Assembly (NCBI GenBank): GCA_900763035.1
Contig: CAAFIS010000247.1
Coordinates: forward strand, 1 to 6,028
DNA from: Clostridia bacterium
Lineage (GTDB): Bacteria; Bacillota; Clostridia; Oscillospirales; Acutalibacteraceae
Direction: 5' to 3'
Length of the DNA stretch: 6,028 nucleotides
Shown here: positions 1-6,028 of the stretch, piece by piece
Layout: every line of letters starts with the position of its first letter
Position numbering within the stretch: position 1 is the first letter of the stretch
Position numbers and translations under genes: made by a program
Notes under the pieces: generated by a model
What the model saw: only the letters and a program-made list of their open reading frames with translations
The model's database searches: none
Told to the model about the DNA's origin: nothing

Positions 1-13
1 GGACGGCTTTTTT
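1..13. terminator. Possible right half of a bidirectional intrinsic terminator
   Basis: The window opens with GGACGGC followed directly by six T. On the plus strand this looks like the 3' arm and U-tract of an intrinsic terminator whose 5' arm lies just left of the window. On the minus strand the same bases read AAAAAAGCCGTCC, the A-tract and 5' arm expected of a bidirectional terminator that would also end the leftward spoIIE-TipAS transcript. Only half the structure is visible, so this is an inference. It predicts GCCGTCC within about 15 bases left of base 1. Confidence 0.35.
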
Positions 14-16
14 CTT

Positions 17-32
17 CCCGTCGGGCGACGGG
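17..32. other. GC-rich hairpin without a T-tract
   Basis: CCCGTC (17-22) and GACGGG (27-32) form a perfect 6-bp stem around the loop GGGC. Neither strand has a T-run immediately 3' of it, so it is not a canonical intrinsic terminator by itself. It lies downstream of the leftward TipAS gene and could protect or shape the 3' end of that transcript. The rest of 33-106 shows only a weaker 5-bp hairpin (56-69, TTCCA/TGGAA) and no coding sequence I can support. Confidence 0.35.
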
Positions 33-106
33 GAATGCGAATGGATGTTCGGGTTTTCCACGAATGGAACACACGGTGGCGTTGTTCGGAAAACACGAGT
101 TCCCGT

Positions 107-508
107 TCATCTTGCCTCGCAGTAAGCAGCGATCGCCGCGGCGGCGAATGCCGCCGTCCCTTCGCCGCCCGCGGCATCGATCCGACGGGCGGACCGCTCG
201 TCGGCGGCATAGAGCTGCCCCAATCCGGACAGGATAGGGATGGTACAGGGATAAAGATGTGCGGTGATGTACCGCTGCAATGCGCAGACGGCGCTGCGCA
301 CCTCCGGCGAGCCGAGCGGCGCGCCGCGCAGAGCGCCCATGGCGGCCAGCTGCGCCAGCAGCCCATCGACGGCGGTATCCCGTGCCGCCGCCGACTGCGC
401 CGCCGTGCGCCGCTCGTATCCCTCCCACGCGGCGCCATCGCCGCAGCGGGACTTGGCTTCGGCCACACAGCCCGTCGCCTCGGTGTCGTCAAAAACGGAA
501 AATGACAT
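107..508 (-). CDS. Stand-alone TipAS antibiotic-recognition domain protein
   Basis: This is a 133-residue cytoplasmic protein matching the TipAS domain, the C-terminal thiopeptide-binding part of TipA/MerR-type regulators. The recognisable family pattern is a central YERRTA stretch (residues 31-36), then ITAHLYPC (81-88), then GLGQLYAADER (95-105), and finally the RIDAAGGEGTA segment (109-119) near the C terminus. The length is close to that of the Streptomyces TipAS product, and there is no N-terminal MerR helix-turn-helix, so it should not bind DNA by itself. Cys88 in the LYPC motif may correspond to the cysteine that captures thiopeptides in Streptomyces TipAS; that assignment is from memory of the family. 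The start is well supported by AAGGAGAAGGAG on the minus strand (517-528), eight bases before the ATG. It begins 32 bases after the spoIIE stop on the same strand, so co-transcription is likely. Ligand and biological role are unknown. Confidence 0.82.
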   Translation of the reverse strand: MSFSVFDDTEATGCVAEAKSRCGDGAAWEGYERRTAAQSAAARDTAVDGLLAQLAAMGALRGAPLGSPEVRSAVCALQRYITAHLYPCTIPILSGLGQLYAADERSARRIDAAGGEGTAAFAAAAIAAYCEAR

Positions 509-540
509 ATCGTTCTCTCCTTCTCCTTACTTTGATGAAG

Positions 541-2889
541 TCAGCCCTCCGGCGTGCCGTCGTTCTCGGTCAGGCGCAGGGCGACGGCAGTGATATCGTC
601 CGGATGCTCGCCCTGCGCGGCGAAGGCGGCGTCGGCCACCCGCTCGGCCAGCTGCTGCATGGAGCAGTCCGGCGGCAGCGCGCGCAGCAGCTCCTCGACG
701 GGCGAAAGCCCGGCGCACAGCGCGCCGTCGCTGATCAGCAACAGCACGTCGCCGGGGCAGAGCCTGTCCCGGCCGTGCGAAAAGCGGACATCCGACAGGA
801 TGCCGACCGGCAGCGACGACTGCTCCAGCCGCGACACGCGCCCACCGGACAGCAGCAGCGACGGCGCCGCCCCCGCCTTGTACAGCGTCAGGCGGCCGGT
901 GTTCAGATCGACCTCGGCGGCATCGAGCGTGGCGAGGCTTTCCTCCTCGCACTTGACCAGCAGGGCGGCGTTGACCATCGGCAGGATATCGTCCGGCAGG
1001 AAGCCGCCCTGCCACAGCCGCGCCGTCAGCCCGACGGTCATCGCACCGTCGACGGCGGCGCGGCCGCCGCTGCCCATGCCGTCGCTCAGCAGCGCCACGG
1101 CGGTGCTGCCGCACGGGAACAGGCGCACGGCATCGCCGCACAGCTTTTCGCCCGCGCAGCAGCGCTGTGCGGCACCTTGCTCCAGCGCATAGCGCGTGCG
1201 CTCCGTCACCGTCACGCGGACGCGCCCGCCCCCGGCAATGATCTGCGGCGCGGCCAGCGCGCGGCCGCAGATATCCTCCAGCTCCCGCCATGCGCGGCCG
1301 CCGCGCAGCAGCGGAGCGGCCGTCTCCTCATCCCCCGTCAGGGACAGCTGCACGGTCAGCCGTCCGGCGGGATCGAACGAGCAGACGCACGCCCGCACCG
1401 ACAGACCGTGCTCTTCGCACAGGGCCGAAACGCGCGCCGAAAGCTCACCGTCCGTGCGGTGCGGCGCGCGCGCCTCATCTGCCGCGCCGTGCAGCAGCCC
1501 GCCAAGGCCGGACAGGCGGCCGCCGACCGCGCTTTGGATGTCGCGCAGGCGGCTCCACGCTGCCTGCCGCGCCACGCACGCGGCATAGCCGCGATCAAGA
1601 CGTTCGGCCAACCGCTCCGCCTGACGGCAATGCGAGCCGAACAGCGGCGACAGCTCCTGCACGGCGATGCCGCCCTGCTCCCGCAGCAGCTGCGCCGCTT
1701 CGGTGAACGCTGCCTGCGTTTGCTGCGCACGCTGTTCCCAGCACAGCGCATACAGCGGACAAGCCGCGCACAGCTCCTGTGCCGCCGTGCGGCACACTGC
1801 CTCGGCGTCCGGCGCACCGTGACGCGACAGGCGCGCCGACACCTCCGCTACGGTGGCGGAGATGTCGTCCACCGCCTGCGCCGCCCCTTCCAGACGCAGG
1901 GCGATCAGCTGCCGCTGCCCGGCAGCGGCCGGATCTTCCCGCTGCAGCGGCAGCAGACGACACAGCCGGACCACCGCACGTTTGGGCAGCAGCAGATACA
2001 CCGCCCCGGCCGTCAGCAGCTCCAGCAGCTGCAGCAGGATCGTTTCGTCCGTGCCGGTGAGGGCGAGCACGCCCGCGCCGCACAAAAAGGCCAGCGTCTG
2101 CGCCGCGCGGCCGAAGCGCTCGAAAAGACCGGCGAGCAGTCCGCCGAACGTCAGCGCCGCCGCCAGCGCCGCCTGCTCCGGCGCGGCCAGCACCGTGGCC
2201 GTGCCGACGACCGCGCCCGCCAGGCAGCCGCCGTGCACCCGGTCCTCGCGGGCACACAGCAGGATCAGCAGCGCCGCCGCGGCGCGGCCGGGCGCGAAGC
2301 CGGAGACCGTCAGCGTCGCGGCCGCCATGACTGCGGCCGCGACGGTGAACAGCACACACGCCTGCCGCACCGCCGCGCCCGGCTCCGCCGTACCGGACAG
2401 ACGCGCGGCGCTTTTCTGCAGGGCGACGCGGAAGGCGGATGCGCTGCCCGCCGCCACGACGCTCTCGGCAACGAGCAGCAGCACGCCGTAGCCGTCCATG
2501 CCGCGTCCGCCCTGCACGATCATCCCCGTGACGAGGCACGCGGCGGCCGCCGTCAGCGGCGGCACGGCGGCGCTGTCCCGCCAGTGCGGCACACTGCCCG
2601 CGATCCAGCGAAGGCCGCCCGCGACACCGACGGCGGCGATGTAGCGCAGCGGCGACGCTCCGCCGGCCAGCAGATAGCCTGCCGCCGCCGCGAGCGATAC
2701 CGGCAGCACGGCGATATCCGCCGCCGCAGCCAGTGCGACGCCGAACGGGGAAAGCGCCCCGTACAGCGCCGCTCGCGGCAAAAGCAGAGCAAGCAGACAG
2801 CGCAGCAGCACGGCCGCCGCCCTCACGCTGCGCTCGTCGCGCGGCGCGCCGGAGGCCTGTCCGGCAGTGCAGGAGCTTTTCGTGCTCAT
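541..2889 (-). CDS. spoIIE: Stage II sporulation protein E, membrane PP2C-type phosphatase
   Basis: SpoIIE dephosphorylates the anti-anti-sigma factor SpoIIAA-P at the asymmetric septum, which frees sigma-F in the forespore. The 782-residue product is near the usual length (B. subtilis about 827). Residues about 22-300 are a hydrophobic Ala/Leu/Val/Gly-rich multi-pass membrane region. The central cytoplasmic region (about 310-570) has a cysteine cluster, C374-x2-C377-x5-C383-W384, typical of clostridial SpoIIE. The C-terminal PP2C/SpoIIE domain (about 575-775) carries SDGMGSG (602-608; Asp603 a likely metal ligand), KAGAAPS (671-677), LPVGIL (693-698), ISDG (719-722; Asp721) and DDIT (764-767). 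All key acidic residues are present and the frame is intact. The start has AAAGGA on the minus strand eight bases upstream. The gene is first in a leftward unit with the TipAS gene. The region upstream contains Spo0A-box-like heptamers and a long-spaced promoter candidate, consistent with early-sporulation control. Confidence 0.96.
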   Translation of the reverse strand: MSTKSSCTAGQASGAPRDERSVRAAAVLLRCLLALLLPRAALYGALSPFGVALAAAADIAVLPVSLAAAAGYLLAGGASPLRYIAAVGVAGGLRWIAGSVPHWRDSAAVPPLTAAAACLVTGMIVQGGRGMDGYGVLLLVAESVVAAGSASAFRVALQKSAARLSGTAEPGAAVRQACVLFTVAAAVMAAATLTVSGFAPGRAAAALLILLCAREDRVHGGCLAGAVVGTATVLAAPEQAALAAALTFGGLLAGLFERFGRAAQTLAFLCGAGVLALTGTDETILLQLLELLTAGAVYLLLPKRAVVRLCRLLPLQREDPAAAGQRQLIALRLEGAAQAVDDISATVAEVSARLSRHGAPDAEAVCRTAAQELCAACPLYALCWEQRAQQTQAAFTEAAQLLREQGGIAVQELSPLFGSHCRQAERLAERLDRGYAACVARQAAWSRLRDIQSAVGGRLSGLGGLLHGAADEARAPHRTDGELSARVSALCEEHGLSVRACVCSFDPAGRLTVQLSLTGDEETAAPLLRGGRAWRELEDICGRALAAPQIIAGGGRVRVTVTERTRYALEQGAAQRCCAGEKLCGDAVRLFPCGSTAVALLSDGMGSGGRAAVDGAMTVGLTARLWQGGFLPDDILPMVNAALLVKCEEESLATLDAAEVDLNTGRLTLYKAGAAPSLLLSGGRVSRLEQSSLPVGILSDVRFSHGRDRLCPGDVLLLISDGALCAGLSPVEELLRALPPDCSMQQLAERVADAAFAAQGEHPDDITAVALRLTENDGTPEG

Positions 2890-2921
2890 GGTATCCGTCC
2901 TTTCCGTTTCATTGCGTTACC

Positions 2922-2954
2922 AGTATGCGCCCGGCAGGCCGCGAGACGTGTCAC
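2922..2954 (-). promoter_or_regulatory. Candidate spoIIE promoter with 21-base spacer
   Basis: On the minus strand GTGACA (2949-2954, five of six to the sigma-A -35) is followed after 21 bases by CATACT (2922-2927, four of six to the -10). This would start transcription roughly 25 bases before the spoIIE ATG. A 21-base spacer is too long for ordinary sigma-A promoters, but it matches what is known of the Spo0A-activated spoIIE and spoIIG promoters of B. subtilis (21-22 bases). I found no better 16-18-base pairing in the region. The match is moderate and unproven. Confidence 0.45.
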
Positions 2955-2964
2955 ATCCGGGCAG

Positions 2965-2992
2965 CGGATCGGCACGGCCCGTGTCGGATCGG
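2965..2992. repeat. Tandem direct repeat CGGATCGG, 20-base period
   Basis: The octamer CGGATCGG occurs at 2965-2972 and again at 2985-2992, start to start 20 bases, or about two helical turns. The second copy overlaps the Spo0A-box-like heptamer. Same-face spacing of two copies within the divergent promoter region is compatible with a regulator-binding site, but this is an inference from spacing alone. Confidence 0.4.
2982..2988 (-). promoter_or_regulatory. Spo0A-box-like heptamer upstream of spoIIE
   Basis: The plus strand reads TGTCGGA here, one mismatch from the Spo0A box TGTCGAA. It lies 27 bases upstream of the candidate spoIIE -35 element. A second, weaker heptamer (TGTCACA, 2949-2955, five of seven) overlaps that -35. 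A heptamer with one mismatch occurs often by chance in GC-rich DNA, so the support comes mainly from its position next to spoIIE. Confidence 0.35.
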
Positions 2993-3057
2993 TGCCGCGC
3001 GGGAAAAGAAGCGCGCATCGCAGCGAAAGCGGTCGCACCGCGTCGCGCAACAAGGCA

Positions 3058-3086
3058 TTGACAGATGCGTCGGTTTGCGGTAAGAT
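3058..3086 (+). promoter_or_regulatory. Sigma-A-type promoter for the rightward gene cluster
   Basis: A perfect -35 TTGACA (3058-3063) is separated by exactly 17 bases from TAAGAT (3081-3086, four of six to TATAAT). Transcription would begin near 3093, giving a leader of about 27 bases. This is followed by AAGGAGG (3106-3112), seven bases before the hydrolase ATG at 3120. The combination suggests strong housekeeping expression. No Spo0A-box-like site overlaps it. Confidence 0.75.
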
Positions 3087-3119
3087 GAGGGGGGAACGAA
3101 GGAAAAAGGAGGGAAAGAG

Positions 3120-3854
3120 ATGCAGGAGAGCGAATGGAACGGCTGCCGGCGGCTCGACTTCACCGTAGACGGGCGCAGCAGCCTGCTGATCGTGCCGGAG
3201 CACCCGCTGCCGGGCGAACCGTGGGTGTGGCGCACGGAATTCTTCGGCGCGTTCGACACCGTCGACCGCGCGCTGCTGGAAAAAGGCTGGCACATCGCCT
3301 ATCATAAGGTCAGCGATATGTACGGCTGCCAAAAGGCGGTGGAATACCTGCGTGCTTTCCAAGATCATGTGGAGCAGCATTTCCACCTGAGCCTCCACCC
3401 GGTGCTGTTCGGCTTTTCGCGCGGGGGACTGTATGCCGTCAACTACGCGGTGGCGTACCCCGGCCGCGTGGGCGGACTGTATCTGGACGCACCGGTGCTG
3501 GACATCCGCTCGTGGCCCGGCGGACTGGGCTGCGGGGACGGCGATCCGGACTGCTGGGCGCAGTGCAAGGCGATGTACGGCCTGACGGACGATTCCGCGC
3601 CCGGCTTTGCGCAAAACCCGCTCGATCAGGCGGCCAGACTGGCCGTGTGCGGCATCCCGGTCGTGGGCGTGGCGGGGCTGGCGGACACCACCGTCCCGTA
3701 CAGCGAGAACCTGCAGCGCTTCACACCGCGGTTCCGCGCGGCCGGCGGCAAGATCCGCGTGATCGAAAAGCCCGGCTGTGCACACCACCCCCACTCGCTG
3801 GAGGACCCCGAGCCGGTGGTGTCGTTCATCGAAAAACATTGCCTGCGCCGCTGA
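3120..3854 (+). CDS. Alpha/beta hydrolase, probable serine esterase or peptidase-like
   Basis: This is a 244-residue cytoplasmic protein with no signal peptide and the alpha/beta hydrolase arrangement. The nucleophile elbow is GFSRGG (98-103; Ser100), preceded by a beta-strand (HPVLF). The likely acid is Asp189 in GLADTTVP (186-193), and the likely base is a histidine in the CAHHPHS segment (220-226). PWVWRTEFF (34-42), SWPGG (131-135) and the HHPHSLEDP stretch (222-230) resemble a family of uncharacterised hydrolases that I recall from several phyla; its substrate is not established to my knowledge, so I give no symbol. The start is decided by a full AAGGAGG seven bases upstream and a strong promoter at 3058-3086. 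lemA begins 31 bases after the stop with no terminator between, so this gene is probably first in a transcript with lemA and the TPM gene. Its functional link to them is unclear. Confidence 0.85.
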   Translation: MQESEWNGCRRLDFTVDGRSSLLIVPEHPLPGEPWVWRTEFFGAFDTVDRALLEKGWHIAYHKVSDMYGCQKAVEYLRAFQDHVEQHFHLSLHPVLFGFSRGGLYAVNYAVAYPGRVGGLYLDAPVLDIRSWPGGLGCGDGDPDCWAQCKAMYGLTDDSAPGFAQNPLDQAARLAVCGIPVVGVAGLADTTVPYSENLQRFTPRFRAAGGKIRVIEKPGCAHHPHSLEDPEPVVSFIEKHCLRR

Positions 3855-3885
3855 CGCGGACAGGCCGTCTGGAGGGACGAGCAAC

Positions 3886-4455
3886 ATGAAAAAAGGTTTG
3901 ATCGTTTTGATCGCGATCGTCGGCATCGTCGTCGTGATCGGCATGGCGCTTGCCGGTTCGTACAACGGACTGGTGGAGAAGCAGAACGAGGTGGAGGGCA
4001 AACAGGCAGAGATCGCCACGCAGCTGCAGCGGCGCGCCGACCTGATCCCGAACTTCGTCGCCACCGTGAAGGGCTACGCCGACTACGAGCAGAGCACGCT
4101 GACCGCCGTGACCGAGGCGCGCAGCCGCGTGGCCGCCGCCGGGGACGATGCCGCGGCGCAGACCGCCGCGAGCGAGCAGCTCGACCGGGCGATCTCGGTC
4201 TGGGTCAACGCCGTGACCGAGGCGTATCCGGACCTGAAGGCGAACACCCAATTCGTCGCCCTGCAGGACGAGCTGGCGGGCACGGAGAACCGCGTCGCCA
4301 AGGCGCGCGACGGTTACAATGCCGCAGCAAAGGACTACAACACCGCGATCCGCAAATTCCCGCAGAACCTGATCGCCGGGATGTTCGGGTTCGAGAAGGC
4401 GGACTATTTCGAGGCGGCGGCGGGCACGGAAAGCGCCCCGACCGTATCGTTTTGA
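3886..4455 (+). CDS. lemA: LemA family membrane protein
   Basis: This 189-residue protein has one N-terminal membrane segment (about residues 4-24) followed by an antiparallel helical bundle. The LemA signature is clear: SYNGLV (25-30), QLQRRADLIPNFVATVKGYA (46-65), YPDLKANTQF (114-123), the ENRVAKARDGYN segment (134-145), YNTAIRKFP (151-159) and FGFEKADYFEA at the end. Family members are membrane-anchored and often sit beside TPM-domain proteins or the HtpX protease; the biochemical role is poorly defined. The ATG at 3886 is chosen over an in-frame upstream ATG at 3778, because that extension lies inside the hydrolase gene and encodes Arg/Ser/Pro-rich sequence unlike LemA. GGAGGG (3871-3876) also sits nine bases before 3886. 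The stop is two bases before the proposed start of the TPM gene, indicating translational coupling. Confidence 0.95.
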   Translation: MKKGLIVLIAIVGIVVVIGMALAGSYNGLVEKQNEVEGKQAEIATQLQRRADLIPNFVATVKGYADYEQSTLTAVTEARSRVAAAGDDAAAQTAASEQLDRAISVWVNAVTEAYPDLKANTQFVALQDELAGTENRVAKARDGYNAAAKDYNTAIRKFPQNLIAGMFGFEKADYFEAAAGTESAPTVSF

Positions 4456-4457
4456 CG

Positions 4458-5202
4458 GTGAAAAGGCTGCTGCGGCACGCAGCGCTCCTGTGCCTGTGCG
4501 TCCTGCCGGCCGTTCTGCCGGCGTTCGCGCCGGGCATATCGGCCGCGCGGCGCTATCCCGATCACGACAGCCGCTTTTTCGTCAACGACTTTGCCGGGGT
4601 GCTGGATGACGCGGACGAGCAGACCGTCTATGCGGCAGGCGTGCGCCTGCAAAAGGCGACCGGCGCACAGGTGGTGCTGGTCACGGTGCAGTCGCTCAAC
4701 GGGGATACGCTGGAGGACTACGCCTACGGCTTGGCGACGCAGTGGGGCATCGGTGAGGCCGGGAAAGACAACGGTCTGCTGCTGCTGTTCACCGCGGAGG
4801 GACCGCACAGCCGGATCGAGGTCGGCAGCGGGCTGGAGGGCGCACTGCCCGATTCCAAGGCCGGGCGGATCTTGGACGCGTATCTCGTCCCGTGGTATGA
4901 CGACGAGGACAGCTGGTCGGCACAGCTGACGGAAACGTATCAGGCGATGGTCAACGTCGTGTATGACGAGTACGGGCTGACCGACCAAAAGGAACAGGTC
5001 GAGGAACGGGACACGGACGACAAGGCCCTGCCGGATATCGTGACCGTGATCGCGGTGATCGTGATCGTGATGCTGGTCTTCGGCCGGCGGCGGGGCGGCG
5101 GCTTTTGGCCGGGCGTGTTCCTCGGCGGCATGGGACGCGGCGGCGGAGGCTCCTTCGGCGGACGGAGCGGCGGCGGCTTCTCCGGCGGCGGAGCATCCCG
5201 CT

Positions 5203-5204
<2 letters not shown>
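4458..5204 (+). CDS. TPM-domain (YgcG-type) secreted, membrane-anchored protein
   Basis: The 248-residue product has an N-terminal signal peptide (basic KRLLRH, hydrophobic core, likely cleavage near residue 30 after GISA). An extracytoplasmic TPM domain follows (about 38-170), with FVNDFAGVLDD (41-51), WGIGEAGKDNGLLLLF (96-111), the IEVGSGLEG segment (120-128) and LVPWY. Next come a charged linker, a single membrane segment (about 194-209) and a Gly-rich tail (212-246) ending GGGASR. This is the standard layout of the TPM/DUF477 family. Some members were reported as acid phosphatases in plants (TLP18.3); the bacterial function is uncertain. The start is ambiguous. GTG at 4458 gives a typical MKRLL signal peptide, while TTG at 4452 overlaps the lemA stop as TTGA. 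Neither has a clear Shine-Dalgarno site, so translation probably depends on coupling to lemA. Confidence 0.9.

Positions 5205-6028
<824 letters not shown>

Noticed and set aside
1595..2539. A 314-codon minus-strand frame inside spoIIE
   Set aside because: It overlaps spoIIE on the same strand in another frame and is Gly/Arg/Ala-rich, with no ribosome site or homology signal. SpoIIE is intact through the region, so there is no frameshift to explain.
2890..3119. Possible small RNA, tRNA or riboswitch in the divergent intergenic region
   Set aside because: No tRNA-like cloverleaf, recognisable riboswitch core or intrinsic terminator was seen. The promoter elements and ribosome sites account for the ends of the region.
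280..3168. A 962-codon open frame on the plus strand across the spoIIE region
   Set aside because: It is antisense to the well-supported spoIIE gene, has Arg/Gln/Ala/Gly-rich low-complexity sequence with no domain I recognise, and lacks a convincing start. Long antisense frames are expected in GC-rich DNA because stop codons are rare.
3778..3885. Upstream in-frame extension of lemA starting at 3778
   Set aside because: The extra 36 residues are Arg/Ser/Thr/Pro-rich, lie within the hydrolase coding region, and would place a non-hydrophobic extension before the LemA membrane anchor. The ATG at 3886 has a good ribosome site.
2886..4064. A 392-codon open frame on the minus strand opposite the hydrolase and lemA
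   Set aside because: It spans the divergent promoter region and two genes with clear protein families, and its translation shows no recognisable domain. It is a shadow of GC-rich coding sequence.
5091..5196. GGCGGC-rich run at the end of the TPM gene as a possible repeat array
   Set aside because: It simply encodes the Gly-rich C-terminal tail typical of TPM-domain proteins. Periodicity is irregular and no separate repeat unit is evident.

Overview
The window is chromosomal DNA from a GC-rich, endospore-forming Firmicute, most likely a clostridial lineage such as an Oscillospiraceae-type gut anaerobe. I infer this from a full-length SpoIIE sporulation phosphatase, purine-rich Shine-Dalgarno sites of the AGGAGG type before nearly every gene, strong G/C bias at third codon positions, and a Firmicute-style FtsH. 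No rRNA, tRNA, CRISPR array, insertion sequence or phage gene was seen.

Layout. Bases 1-106 are a short non-coding left edge that appears to hold the right half of a bidirectional terminator. Two genes run leftward: spoIIE (541-2889) and, 32 bases after its stop, a small stand-alone TipAS-domain protein (107-508). A 230-base divergent intergenic region (2890-3119) holds a sigma-A-type promoter for the rightward genes and a candidate Spo0A-type promoter for spoIIE. Four genes then run rightward: an alpha/beta hydrolase (3120-3854), LemA (3886-4455), a secreted and membrane-anchored TPM-domain protein (4458-5204), and the first 255 codons of ftsH (5262 to the window end).

How the genes fit together. 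SpoIIE is a membrane phosphatase that activates sigma-F in the forespore, and its upstream region looks suited to Spo0A control. The rightward genes are closely spaced (gaps of 31, 2 and 57 bases) and may form one transcript from the 3058-3086 promoter. LemA and TPM proteins are a recurrent envelope-associated pair, and here they lead into the membrane AAA+ protease FtsH, which suggests a membrane quality-control cluster. In Bacillus subtilis spoIIE and ftsH are near neighbours on one strand, with tilS and hprT among the genes between them. Here the two genes are still close, but spoIIE points the other way and the intervening genes are replaced.

I found no clear previously undescribed system. 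The most useful leads are the rearranged spoIIE-ftsH neighbourhood, the LemA-TPM-FtsH grouping, the 21-base-spaced spoIIE promoter candidate, and the TipAS protein downstream of spoIIE.
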